Assembly (NCBI GenBank): GCA_001599755.1
Contig: BCHX01000005.1
Span: 2,414,409-2,478,408, forward strand
Length of the DNA: 64,000 nt
DNA from: Gliomastix tumulicola
Taxonomy: Eukaryota > Ascomycota > Sordariomycetes > Hypocreales > Bionectriaceae
Direction: 5' to 3'
This document shows, piece after piece, positions 34,501 through 45,507 of this stretch; position 1 is the first letter of the stretch; the number at the start of each line of letters is the position of its first letter. A model generated the notes under the pieces. The model was not told where the DNA came from. It searched no databases and was given only the letters and a program-made list of their open reading frames with translations. Both the position numbers and the translations under genes were made by a program.

Positions 34501-34649
34501 TTCAGACTATGAAACTCGCTCTTCTCCCTATCAAAGGAGAGGGCTGCATCTTCCGAGGAGTAAGAGTAGAAGTGCGATCGAGCAGGGAGAGTGTTTTGGT
34601 GAAGGAGAGCCAGGTTGCTCCAGTCGGGAAGAGCCGCTGGGAAAGCCAT
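31532..34649 (-). CDS. Intracellular GH2 beta-galactosidase (LacZ-like)
   Basis: Glycoside hydrolase family 2 enzyme of 1013 residues (E. coli LacZ 1023, K. lactis Lac4 1025), expected to hydrolyse lactose or other beta-galactosides in the cytosol, since no signal peptide is present. Exon 1 is 34649-33133 and exon 2 is 33056-31532; the intron falls in the nucleophile motif and splices to CEFAHAMGNG. Domains in order: jelly-roll sugar-binding domain (ARSHFYSY, GTWKFHYDPSPFDAP, VPGMWQRQGYGRPHYTN), immunoglobulin-like domain, TIM barrel (GVNRHEHHHLSGR, IRTAHQPHHPAFYD, WSLGNEC with acid/base Glu about 440, nucleophile Glu about 503) and the LacZ small-chain domain (WFGRGPGENYADSKEG, then PFDFTFELSIV at the end region). 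LacZ-type, not secreted GH35. Confidence 0.94.
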
Positions 34650-36020
34650 GATGTGCTGGCGAACGCGGAGGCCTCGTCGCTTGAAGCGAGTGTGGTTATG
34701 GCTTCCGTGTGCCGGGTGATGACTGGTAAGGACTGGAACGCCTACTCAGCTAGTTCTTCCAGCTCCCGTCTTATATACACGTCAAACCTCGCCCATTGTC
34801 CCCGGACAGCACCCCGAATGTCGCCCCGAGCATCGCCCCGAGCATGATCCCAAGCACCAGTCACGCGCAAAGGGCGGGATACTACGTCGACCAGAGGGAG
34901 AATCTTGCGGTGCCAATCAGCAGGCGATTCTTCCTCGACCCTTCACATACACAGCAGATGACAAAACGTCACGCTGGCCCACCGGTTGGAGAAGGCCGTC
35001 ACGGCTCATCAGCCTACATTCGTCATGTCCTCCGCGATGCAAACCCTCCAGGGCCAAGGGCTCGTGTGCGTGTGCGAGTTGAGGGCAGGCCGTCTCAGGG
35101 GTGCTTTCATGCTGTGCTGGCCCACGCTCGGGCTTGCCAGAGTTTGCCTGACCCGAGAGGCGTCATCCATTGGTGGTCGCCGATGTGGCTCGTGTCGTCG
35201 GCGCTGACAAGTTGAAAACACGACGCGAGGGTTGGTGGTATCGTCCCCAAAGTGATCAGCAGCTGGCGCACGGCCACAACAAGGGACCAACAGGGGAAGC
35301 ATTAAGCTTGCCCCTTTAGCTTAAACCCCAAGCAGCAACACGGCAGGTCATGCTGATAGGGGCGGTCGCCTTCCCCCGCACCGATCGTTGCATCGAGAAT
35401 GAAGACGCCTGCCCCGCCTGCATGATCAGCCGACGGGTTATAGAGACCCCGGGTTCCAGTGGCCGATCCCGTGGGCGTCTGCACGGGGTTCCTGCATTGC
35501 GACGGCGATCCTTCTCAAGAAGGCCAAGCTAGAACCCTAGCCAAGGCAGCAGAAGGGGATGAGCTCAGGTCGCCATGCTTTCACCCGAGCACGGCGGATG
35601 AAGGGAGAGCTGGCGGACCGAACGCATAAACGAGATATATCCTGTCGGAGGTCGAGTGCCAAGGAAGAGCCAGCGATGATCACGGTCAAAGAGCAACGAC
35701 GGGGGATGACAAGTGCTGGAATATCCGTCTCAAAAATACGGTAAAGTTAGGTGCTCGGGTAATTATCCCGCCGGACTCCCTCTATCGTTTCCACTTCCCT
35801 ATTTATTCCGTTCCAGAAGAACTCAAGATCATCCACCACGCAAACACCAAGGGCATTACTAATTAAAACACAGCCTGGATACCAAGATGCCCCCCCCCCA
35901 ACCAACCAACCAACCAACCAACCTTCATCATGACCTGCTGGGAGCATGGCCAGCCTGTTCCCCCATCCCGTTTTCCCCTTTCCCTTCCACTATCCCCCTC
36001 CCCCCTTCTCCTTCCTTTGA
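34650..36020. other. Upstream region of the beta-galactosidase gene
   Basis: Promoter side of the minus-strand beta-galactosidase. Contains a tandem GCCCCGAGCATC word at about 34820-34845 and a CCAA tetranucleotide run at about 35898-35922. No gene supported. Confidence 0.5.
35895..35922 (+). repeat. CCAA tetranucleotide microsatellite
   Basis: Six or so CCAA units directly after a run of nine C. Lies just past the 3' end of the small HeLo-like gene. Confidence 0.8.
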
Positions 36021-36674
36021 TCATTGTTCGTCGGTGGTCCCATCGCAGTCCTGGACAATAGGACCGTCGCTCATTGTTGAGGCCCGTACCTGAGGTGGTG
36101 CCCAGCTCGGCATAAGGGCAGGCCTTGTGGTTGCGGCTGCCGGCTTGCTGCCAGCTTCCTTTGCCTGCGGCACGCCCTCTGCCGCCATGCGAATTTGCTG
36201 AAGAAATCCGATGGCTCCCAGGAGACTCGTGTGAGAGGTGAGAAGCGCGGTCTGGTTTCTTTCCAGCTCTGGGAAAAACTTCATCACCGTCTTATATTTC
36301 TCGAAAAGACTGGCGCGGATTTCCTTGGCTTGATCCTTGGTGTTGCCCAGGGATGCGATCTCGCGCAAGCCTCCCTCGACATCGCGGAGGAATTTCGGAA
36401 AATGCTCCTTCAAAGCGGCAACCTCTACAAGCATTAAATTTATAACGTGATAGAGCCAATCCCGATGCTCACGGGGCATCTCGTCGAGGATGGGCTCTGC
36501 TTTGCTCAAGCATTTGTGGGCATAAGTACAGTCGAATTTTACACGATTTAGGAACCGAATAAACGACTGGATATGCTCTGGAACGTCATGAATCTCTTTG
36601 CAGAACATGATGAATTTGTACGTTGACTCGATGGCTGGGAAGACCAGGCTGGCCACCGCCAAAGCCTCAGCCAT
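36021..36674 (-). CDS. Small protein with possible HeLo-like N-terminal domain
   Basis: Single-exon ORF of 217 residues. The ATG at 36674 (MAEALAVASLVFPAIEST) is used; a frame two codons longer would begin at TTG. The N-terminus is a hydrophobic/amphipathic helix and the rest is largely alpha-helical: IHDVPEHIQSFIRFLNRV, YAHKCLSKAEPIL, WLYHVINLMLVEVAAL. This recalls HeLo/HeLo-like domains at the start of fungal incompatibility and NLR-type proteins (for example HET-S), which often begin with a short A/G/V-rich helix and SLYxTCxE-like motifs. No NACHT, kinase or prion-type repeat follows, so the protein stands alone. The tail (res 170-217) is Ala/Pro-rich and ends in acidic residues. The domain call is tentative. 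Confidence 0.6.
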   Translation of the reverse strand: MAEALAVASLVFPAIESTYKFIMFCKEIHDVPEHIQSFIRFLNRVKFDCTYAHKCLSKAEPILDEMPREHRDWLYHVINLMLVEVAALKEHFPKFLRDVEGGLREIASLGNTKDQAKEIRASLFEKYKTVMKFFPELERNQTALLTSHTSLLGAIGFLQQIRMAAEGVPQAKEAGSKPAAATTRPALMPSWAPPQVRASTMSDGPIVQDCDGTTDEQ

Positions 36675-37494
36675 GGCCAAGACGTTTCAGATGTCTGGTC
36701 AGAAACCTCGGTGTCGGGAACAAAGACGATCGATGGTCGTGGTCCAGTTATGACAGAGTGCGCTAGGCCGGGGTTTGTTGGCCGTAGATAGATGATCACG
36801 GGGCAGGTCGCTGAGACAAAGAAATGCAATGTAGAAAGGAAGCAAAGAGGGGGACGGGTAGAATTTATCATGCTCTTGCAAACAGCGTAGAGAAGGGGCA
36901 AGAGCATCAAGCTACACTGCAGTCCATGCCGTCGCGCGTTTGCAATGCAGGTCGCCTTTCGTCCCCGCACCGACGGTATGGCGGTTGAAGGGTTTCACAA
37001 CATGACTGCGCGAATGGATTCTCGTGGTGATACTTGGTAGTTGTCACCGAAAGACGAGGCGGTGAAGACGACGGGCTGGTAATCGGGTGCTAGGTTTCGC
37101 TACATGCACCTCGGCTGACTGGCACTACGATAAGCAGACGCTGCCGCCCGAGGCTGACGCGTAACGATAGGGAACCCTGGAAAAGACAAGCACTGGGTCA
37201 TCCAGAAACAGTGCCATAAATTCAGATGGCCTAGTGCCTGAAGATTAAGAAGGAAACTCAGCAGGTATAAATGCAAGGAATCCAAGAGCACCATCTACTC
37301 CTAAAAACGTATCTAAGTCATGATGAGTCGCACTTGCTGTTTGACGATTGACTACCTAGCACTGTCCAGTCTCAAAGCCAGGAGATCAAGAAAGAATATT
37401 GACGATAGGTGGGATATGAGAGCTCAGAGAAACATAAACGGGAAAGGGAGGCAAGGGGAAGAGGTGAAAAGGACCAGGGCAAATTACGTCTGCA

Positions 37495-37544
<50 letters not shown>

Positions 37545-37596
37545 GGTAGCACAAAGGGGGCTGAACAAAGGGCGAGAAGCCAGGAAAGGCTTCGAC
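36675..37596. other. Intergenic interval with GT microsatellite
   Basis: Promoter of the HeLo-like gene on one side and 3' flank of the membrane-protein gene on the other. Apart from the GT repeat, nothing recognisable. Confidence 0.55.
37499..37542 (+). repeat. (GT)n dinucleotide microsatellite
   Basis: About 21 uninterrupted GT units; likely polymorphic. Located roughly 55 bases beyond the stop codon of the membrane-protein gene, within its probable 3' UTR. Confidence 0.95.
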
Positions 37597-38791
37597 TCAG
37601 GTTCTGCCCGAGACACATAGGAGATGTTCCATCTGCCTCCGCTGCCATTGAGAAACCCATGCTGGCTCTGGCTCAAAAATCTCATCTCCCTTCTCAAACT
37701 GAGGTTTGGACAATTGAACGAGCTCCATCCGACCGCCTGCAGAGCGAATAGGCCTACCGGTAGCCGGGTCTCTGAGCCTGCGATTCTGGTGGAAGGCTGG
37801 GAACAGCAGCAGCTTGCGCTGGCCGTCCCTCCCATCCACCGCCCAGAGATCGTCCCAGTTCGCCGAGATGGTGTCAAGTTGCGAGAACAGGGTAAAGCCT
37901 TCCACAGCTATTCGAAGGATGCCGCGCTCCATAGCCGTCGCATCACCCGAAAACTTCCCATCCTTGGCGAAGGGGTGCAGCATCTCCTTCAGAGCCACGC
38001 TCAGCTCATGGGCGCGCTCCCGACGAACATCTTCATGGGGCACTTCTGTGTCTTCCAGAGAGTTGTAGTCGAACTGGTTGGTGTAGTTGATGCCGGTCAG
38101 ACTCCTCCAGTAGTCCTTATACAGCGTTGGTCTTCCATAAGGATGTTCATTGTCTAAAGCCAAGGTCAGTCCTGGAGGGGAAGGATACGTAGGAATGAAT
38201 GTCAACGCTATGTAAAGGGTTCTTACTGTTCCGCTCGACGTGACCGAGCAACGTTTGGTACAGACGCAACACGTCAGGAGGGAGCAAGGTTGTTTCCGGG
38301 TCGCCCCTTGGATCAATCCGGGAAAGTATTGCCCTTGTGTAGATGATCTGGGCTGCTTTCAAGGCTTCACTTCCATCGCCGCTCTCGATAAGTTGCAGAA
38401 GCTGGTCGGTGTGGGGAGAGCCGATGAGGTTGATCACTGCGTTTCTGTCGAGTCTTGGTCGCCGAGCGGGCAGCTCAGCGAGACAACCAACTTTGCCCTG
38501 AATGTGGTAGTGGATGCTCCAAAGCTTTTGATGAATGACACCATCATACATAGCCAGTGGCAGCTCAGGAACTAAATTATGTTCGTAGAGGGCCTGGTAA
38601 TATTCAAAAAGAAGTGGCCCGGTTGGCACTGGATCTTGGACCTGCTCTGCCTCGGGAGACGATGGATGGGCTGTCCCTCCATGGCCGCGTCTCCAGACGA
38701 GAAAGAACAGCAAGGAGGTAGCAAGGCCGATAGCAAGGCCAGCAATCCCACTTCCCACGCCCACGCCGACCGTCGCGCCGATAGAGAGCAT
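37597..38791 (-). CDS. Orphan single-pass membrane protein
   Basis: Predicted 373-residue protein. Exon 1 is 38791-38227 and exon 2 is 38153-37597; the intron (GTAAGA to CTTTAG) fits phase and removes a frame conflict. A membrane segment lies at about 11-33 (GVGSGIAGLAIGLATSLLFFLVW) followed by WRRGHGG, so the positive-inside rule puts the remainder in the cytosol. The rest is a soluble helical region with FEYYQALYEHNLVPELPLA, HTDQLLQLIESGDGSEALKAAQIIYTRAILSRID and, near the end, RKLLLFPAFHQNRRLRDP. No known domain or catalytic motif is recognised. The complete splice structure and normal composition support a real gene; function unknown. Confidence 0.7.
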
Positions 38792-39596
38792 ATTGTCGCG
38801 ATTATTGAGAGTGAATAGTAGGCGACGTTAGGTGAGACCATCAGACGGCTTTATCAAGATTTCACATTCTTTGTTTACGTCGGGGGGCCTCAGGCTCCTA
38901 AGCAGCTTGCGGTGTGTGGCACAGACTGCAATTTTCCTTGTCCTACCCAGGCGCCCACTGTAGCTTATGCACGGCGATTCTGATTGGCGATCTCTGCGCA
39001 GCTCTAATCAGCCACCGTACGACATGGGAAGCAGGCCATCCTCACTGGAGGGGCGGTCTGTCACGCCGGTTGATTGGCTGGCTCCATGTATGCCAGGATC
39101 TATCGATAGCTTATTGATGTCACATGCGCAGCTGGAAGAAGCGAAAATAGAAGAAAAGAAAAGAAAGGTACCAGCAATGAAGCACATGATCGCTCACTTT
39201 GTAAGAGGGGGCTCAGAGCTGATGCCCCTTGTCTAGTACTAGTACAATGGCAAGAGACTCTTCCTTGATGTACTGAATACCTCGAAGTAGACGGCTCAAC
39301 ATTCATTTGGGCAAGTCCTCAGGACCCTCACTTGTATGTAGCAACTATCTGCCAGATGAACAACTCAGGATGTGACGACCACATATTACACATACAGCTC
39401 AGGAGTCTTTCCCCCTCGTTCTCTCTCTCTCTCCGTCTCTCTCCGTCTCCCCTCTTCCCCCCCCCCCCCCCCCCCCCTCTCTCTCTCCCCTTAGAAGACT
39501 TTGGGATTTCTCAGTCGCCTTCTGCAGTGTTCATTACAACGAGCCAGTAAATTGTTACTCTGTTGGTTGTGTCAACCAGTGTCCCAGCAGCTCGAG
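38792..39596. other. Divergent upstream region with pyrimidine tract
   Basis: About 800 bases between the starts of the membrane-protein gene (-) and the Hsp70-like gene (+). Dominated near its right end by the CT/C tract listed next, some 110 bases upstream of the Hsp70-like ATG. Confidence 0.55.
39411..39491 (+). repeat. CT microsatellite with 21-base C run
   Basis: CTCTCT units on both sides of an uninterrupted C run at about 39457-39477. Runs like this are hard to sequence, so the exact length is uncertain. Confidence 0.9.
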
Positions 39597-42196
39597 ATGG
39601 CCTCCAGGCCACATCTCATTATTGGGATTGATTTTGGCATGTGCTGTACGTCTAACGCAGACTTCTCGTCCTTCCCACCCCATATCCTACGACACAATCA
39701 GCTTTCACAAGCTTCGTTCCTTTGACCTTAGCCAACTAACCACCATCTCTTTTAGTTACCGGGGTCAGCTTCGCAATTACCGGCCGCGATCTCGTCTTCA
39801 ACGAGCCCAGGGTATTCGAAGAATGGCCCGACCGTCGTCATCTGATAAGAAAGGTCCCGACAGTTCTCGCATACGACCCAACGCTTAACAATGAGCGATC
39901 ACCCATCGCCTGGGGGTTCACCGCCACCAATGAAGTTGCGTCAGGCCGACTGCTCGTAAAGGAGCATTTCAAGACTGAGCTACAAATCGAGGACGGGAAT
40001 CCAATCATTCCCTCCGCCAGCCACGGCCCGAATGCGGAGAAGTCCATCCTAGACTATCTCGAGTGTCTGCAGGCCCGAATCCAAGCTTTCTTTAACCCGA
40101 CCGTGTTAGGCATGGCGTGGTCCAAGGCCACTATTTCGTTCCTTTTCAGTATTCCAGCCCTATGGGATGCCGACACTATCTCCAGGTTCAGAGCCCTGGC
40201 GGAATCTGCCGGATTTGCGAGCCCTGATGGCAATCATACCATCGACATGCGACTCACTGAGTCCATTGCAGCTTGTATACACCACGTCAAAGTCTCCCCA
40301 AGCAACATCAGGGTGAGTTCCCACCTCGCCGCCCTAGGAGTCGATCCGTTCTCAGGCTTGATTGATTAACATACCCATAGACTGGTCACACCATTCTGGT
40401 CGTGGACGCGGGTGGTGGCACAACCGTAAGCTCTCTTTCAGGCCTCTTCTGTCCTATCGTCGTCGGGAATCTTTCTTCTGACCAAGATCTCTTAGGATCT
40501 AAGTGTTGTGAAGATTCAGCGCCTCCACGAGGGCGAGAACCAAGTCAGTGAGGAGCAATGCTCGTGTAAGACAGCCTTCTCTCCCCACATCTTGCGGATG
40601 ACTCTTTAGAGGTGGACCTATATTGACGTGTGTACCTCGATAGCGGATTACGTTGGTGCCGCCTGGATAGATCGGCGATTCGAGCAGATGCTCTGCGAGC
40701 GCCTTCAGGCAAGCCAACACCAGCTCCTTACCGAGAAAGCGGAGTGGATCGCATGGCAGAGCATGCGAAGTGCCGAATACCAAATCGGTAAGGTTAGACT
40801 GCATGAGCTTCTACACACTGGCGAACCGCTAGAGATTCGAATCCCCGATCTGGCTCTGGACGATACATTTGAAGATATGGGCATCGTCAATGGCGCCTTC
40901 CACATACATGGGTGAGCTTCAAGAACTCTATCTGGACAGATGTCATTGACTAACCATGCGTCACTCTTATAGTTCCGAATTGAAGTATATCTTCGATCAA
41001 GAGATCGACAAGATGAAGTCCATGATTGAACCGTTCTTCCGCAACTCGCTTGTGCTAGACGAGCAGCAACATGAGCAGCTGCAGGGGAGAGGGGCGCAGA
41101 GGCCGAAGATCGTACGTCGCACTCTCTCTAATGCCTCCCCACACCAAGATGGGAATTCAATGCCAGTATTAGGCTAACCCGTCGACATTTTGCAGAACAG
41201 TATCTTGCTTTCAGGGGGTCTGGGAAGTTCCCAGTACGTCCAGAAGCGGCTCAGAGATGAGTTCAATGACGAGCTATGGGGAAGGGTCACCGGAGCGGCC
41301 CCCATACGTGTGTCGACAGACCCGACCCTGTGCGTGGCACAGGGTCTGGTTTTTGATGCCGTGCAGAGGGTAGAACGGGACTCACCGTCGGCACGAGAGC
41401 TTGTCGTCCCCCGCGGCTATGGCGTGGTGTTGAGGCTGAAGGCGTCCAAGCTAGACGCCACAGCCACAGCCAAAAAGTGTGTCAACTGGATTATAACGCC
41501 TGTGAGTACCTTCTACCCTTTCTTTCCCGGTTCTTGCTCTACTTGACAGAGCTTGCCGGGGTTCGGAGTAACCAACAATGGTTTCTCAGAGATGGAGATA
41601 TTAACAACACTTCATAGAGGACACCAGTATCGACACATGAGTGGAACAAGAGCCAGGGCCTGAAGCATTGGATATATGCACCTAAAGGAAGCCAGCTGGC
41701 GTCTGAGCTGATTGATGAGGTCGAAATAGTCCGCACGAAGCCAGGCACATCGCTCCCCAACACAGGTCACCCAGGTGGGTCAGCCAGTGAGGTCTCGCTC
41801 AACACCACCACACGTTGGGATCCAGCCTGTCAGTATCACCTTGCTTCATCAGATTGCACATCATGGCAGAAGATTAATTCCCGTTACTTTCTAGATACGG
41901 AAACATATCGTACCTTTCGGTGCGATTTTCGACCTTGTGTCGAGGAGAAGCGCAGACCGCTGACAGATCACATATGGGTGTCTCGACACCAAGTCAAGGT
42001 CAAATTCTGCGTCTGTATTCGCCTGGGACCAGGTGGTCCGGAGTTTGAGTTCCGTACGTCCTTCCCTCCTATTTTCCAGGCTCCAGACTACGTCAGGCGA
42101 CGCATGCTCGCGGGCGGCTGTATCTTGTTGCTAACGCCTCCCCCTCCGAGAATAGAAACGGAAGATGACAACGCATCCACGCTGAGGATTGTGTAA
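39597..42196 (+). CDS. Hsp70-like (HSPA12-type) ATPase-fold protein
   Basis: Divergent Hsp70 nucleotide-binding-domain protein of the expanded fungal HSPA12-like group. Exons that fit in phase: 39597-39645, 39756-40312, 40381-40425, 40496-40565, 40644-40911, 40973-41111, 41196-41501, 41618-42053 and 42156-42196, giving about 636 residues. ATPase signatures: GIDFGMCFTGVSF (phosphate 1), VVDAGGGTTDLSV (phosphate 2) and LLSGGLGSSQYV (adenosine). A canonical substrate-binding domain with EEVD tail is absent; the C-terminal ~160 residues are unlike DnaK. Two possible introns, 41829-41894 and 42054-42155, are multiples of three and stop-free, so isoforms are possible. The exon starting 40644 has the least certain acceptor. 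Client and role unknown. Confidence 0.8.
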
Positions 42197-44139
42197 AGAG
42201 TTGCCGTAGGCGCATGCTCTGGATGGACAAGCAGTTCGTTTTTCACCCTGTCGCCGCAAGCTTTCCAGGCTGGGTTTGGGCACAGGAGTTTGAATACTAC
42301 GCTCGATTCCCCGTCTTTGTTGGACAGGATTGGGCTCGCGATTCGGTTTTAGGGATCGCCCTGACATGTAAGGTCAAACAAATAGTTAGATTGTGGTAGT
42401 TCTTTTCGCTCTTAACACAGAATTCCGATAAGATGAATTCAGCCCATGTGCTCGTCCCCTCTCTCAATCCGTCCTGGACATCAGGTCCGACATGGTCAGG
42501 TGATATAACGGAATAGTGGGGAAGTAATAGGTGTACTCTTTGATGATTCAGCATTCTCGGAGGCGTGACAGATGTGCTAATATTACCCACGACCTATTTC
42601 GGAGGCGCCAGGGACCCTGAAAGGCCGACAGCGCACAGGACACTGGTAGGTGAGCTACGGAGTACATGCCCCCTTTTTCATCTCCCAAACGTCCTTATCC
42701 GTATCTGTCGGCGTGGGCCGGTGAGATCCGACAATGAAGGACCCCACGGCAGGATTTGCGATATCCTCAAATCAAGGCCGGACATGAGGATAGCAACGCC
42801 GCAGGTCGAGGAAATATATGTCCAGATGTATGTATGTGCCCTTGTAACTTGACGGTTTGAAACGCCAAACGTGATGTTTTCCCCCCAAGGACGGCAGCTA
42901 TATGCCAGGGTGGTGGGATCCAGTTGGTCACAGCCTCCAAAAAACCAATGGTGGTGTTTGGTAGGGGGGAAAGGAGCCGCCACCATTATAGGGCTGTCCA
43001 CGGATTCGCTCCACTGTTGCCCTCTTGGAGACTTTTTAATGAGGCACTACTACCTTACCTATGGGAATAGACAGGCTCGCAGAAAACACACCCGTCCGCC
43101 GATCGCGTTCGATACGATGGCGCAGTGTTCTGCTTCGCCTTCGCGCATCGTACTTGGGTGATCCTCCGCCGATCGCTTCAATAGAAAGAAAAAGTGCAAC
43201 AAGAGTGACGGGCACTGGCTCGTAATACGAGCATGAATCACGGATCCCTGGCCGGCTCTCTTGGCAGGTGGCATTTCATACCGCGAACTCGCCCAGGCAC
43301 AGGCGGGGGTACCTCGCCGCCTCACGTAATTGCCTACTACACTGAAGTACCTGTCATTTCCTCGTCCCACCTGACGCGTCCTGAGCTTGGTACCCTCCAA
43401 GAGTTAGCAGAACATATAGCCAGGAACGCTACAGCGCTAACAGAAACAAAGTTCATCTCATCCCATCCGCCCCCTTGACGCTTGGCCGGCGAGGACTTCC
43501 TCCAATACCTTACCTCCGTACAGAGCGCTAGGTGCCTTTTTCTTAGCCTTGGCCCTTGGCCGCATTGCGTCTCTGCCAAGAGTCCCATTGTCATCTTTTT
43601 TTTTATTAGCCCAGCTGGTTGCGCGCTCGCTGCAGACTCCGTCTCGCCTCCTTACGAATCAGGTCCCCATTGGTGGTCCCCGTCGCCTAACAACTTGAAC
43701 TTCTACGTACGCCGCATCCACCCCCCATCTTCGTCTTCTTCTCTCCTCCATCTCTGCCTACCAATCTTCGACATCTAGACTGTGGTGGCCTTGCGACAAC
43801 ACCACGGCCTTTTTTTCGTCCACTCTTTTTCTCCCCTTCGATTGCGCTGCGCTTAATTTTGTTCCGTCGTCACTGTGTCCTTGGGCTGCGCTCTTGTCCG
43901 TCTCAATAATCGCCCCTTAATAAACCCCCCTCTGACCGACCCAAAATCTCACCCGGCACCAATACGCGAGCGACAACGACAGTATATCTGGTAGCGACAG
44001 TACCGCTTGATACTTTCTCTACCCTCTGCGACGTCGATTACCTTGGATAGTTCTCAAATCCGCCCGCAGATCGAATCGACTACACAAACGGCCTACTCCG
44101 CTCCGAACCACCGCATCGCGCGTCGACACTCTCGACACC
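42197..44139. other. 1.9-kb interval upstream of the transporter gene
   Basis: No gene supported; frames on both strands are short and lack domains. The last ~500 bases before 44140 are strongly pyrimidine-rich (CTTCTTCTCTCC, TTTTTTTCGTCC), a long fungal-type leader. Confidence 0.55.
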
Positions 44140-45507
44140 ATGTCTCGCCGGGATTCCCAGGAGCCGGTCGCTCTATTGACGCCGGAAGAGCAGCGAGATG
44201 GCGAGCTCAAGCCCGAGCCTCTCGATGTCGAGGCTGATGCTGGCCGCGCCGAGCCCCCCAAGAGCCAGAACCTCGATCACGAATACTCCATCCCCAGCAC
44301 CGTCAAGTTCGCATGGCTCGGCACCTATTTCTTCTTCTCCTTGATGTTGACGCTCTACAACAAGCTTGTCCTCGGCATGGTAAGCCGGATCCCTCCCGAT
44401 ACTACACGATCCGTCTCGTCATCCTCGGGCTTCGCAATCGAGTTGATATGCGGGAACCCTTTTTAGCAACCCTTTTAGCCTCAGAGACACATTCCAATCC
44501 CTGACACACCCGCACGAGCGTCATCGACGAACAGCCCCGCGAGGAGAGACATGGTTGGGCTAACCTGATGCGATCTTGCAGTTTCACTTTCCTTGGCTCC
44601 TCACATTCCTGCACGCCTCCATGTCCGCCCTGGGCACACTGGCCATGATGCAGTTCGGCTACTTCAAACTATCCCGCCTCGGCCGCCGCGAGAACCTGGC
44701 GCTGGTTGCCTTCAGCGTCCTGTTCACAGCCAACATTGCTGTCTCGAACCTGTCGCTCGCCATGGTCTCGGTCCCGTTCTACCAGACCATGAGGATGCTC
44801 TGCCCCCTCTTCACCATCCTCATCTACCGCGTCTGGTACAGCCGCACCTACAGCACCATGACTTACATGTCCCTCGTCCCTCTCGTCATCGGCGCCGGCA
44901 TGACCACGGCGGGCGAGATGAGCTTCACCGACGCGGGCTTCCTCCTCACCATCCTCGGCGTTATCCTGGCTGCTATCAAGGTGGGTTCCTCGAGTGCTCC
45001 GGTCCTATGCATCGCGACTAGAAACTAACAAACCTTGCCCAGACCGTCGTCACCAACCGCTTCATGACCGGATCCCTCGCTCTGCCCCCCGTCGAGTTCC
45101 TCATGCGCATGTCCCCGCTCGCCGCCCTCCAGGCCTTGGCCTGCGCCCTCGCGAGCGGCGAGGTCAGCGGGTTCTGGAAGGTCATGACGTCGGGAGAGAT
45201 CTCCCTCGCCCCGGCGATCGCCTCCCTGACAGGAAACGGATTCCTCGCCTTCCTGCTCAACATCGCCTCGTTCAACACCAACAAGGTCGCCGGCGCGCTC
45301 ACCATGACCGTGTGCGGCAACCTCAAGCAGTGCCTCACGGTGCTCCTCGGCATCTTCCTCTTCAACGTCGTCATCGACTGGCTCAACGGCGCCGGCATGG
45401 CCGTCACCATGATCGGCGCCGGCATCTACAGCAAGGCCGAGCTTGACAACAAGAAGAAGAAGGCCCAGGAGGCCCAGTACAAGCCCGTGGAACAGAACGT
45501 CAGGTAG
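44140..45507 (+). CDS. Drug/metabolite-superfamily transporter, TPT (SLC35-like) family
   Basis: Predicted Golgi/ER nucleotide-sugar or triose-phosphate-type translocator of 367 residues. Exons 44140-44379, 44582-44980 and 45043-45507 are all phase 0. A ~50-residue polar N-terminus precedes about ten membrane segments, beginning VKFAWLGTYFFFSLMLTLYNKLVLG. Family signatures include NKLVLGMFHFPWLLTFLHA, LAMVSVPFYQTMRMLCPLFTI (where the TPT family has K or R near the substrate site), GEMSFTDAGFLLTI, TVVTNRFMTGSLALPPVEFL and NTNKVAGALTMTVCGNLKQCL. The tail is Lys-rich (DNKKKKAQEAQYKPVE), compatible with ER/Golgi sorting. The transported compound cannot be read from sequence. Confidence 0.9.

Noticed and set aside
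40833..40846. GATTCGAATCCC, resembling a tRNA T-loop
   Set aside because: Lies inside an Hsp70-like exon (LEIRIPDL) with no cloverleaf around it.
42565..43594. Several 75-110-codon frames upstream of the transporter
   Set aside because: Overlap one another on both strands, have no domains or plausible splice sites.
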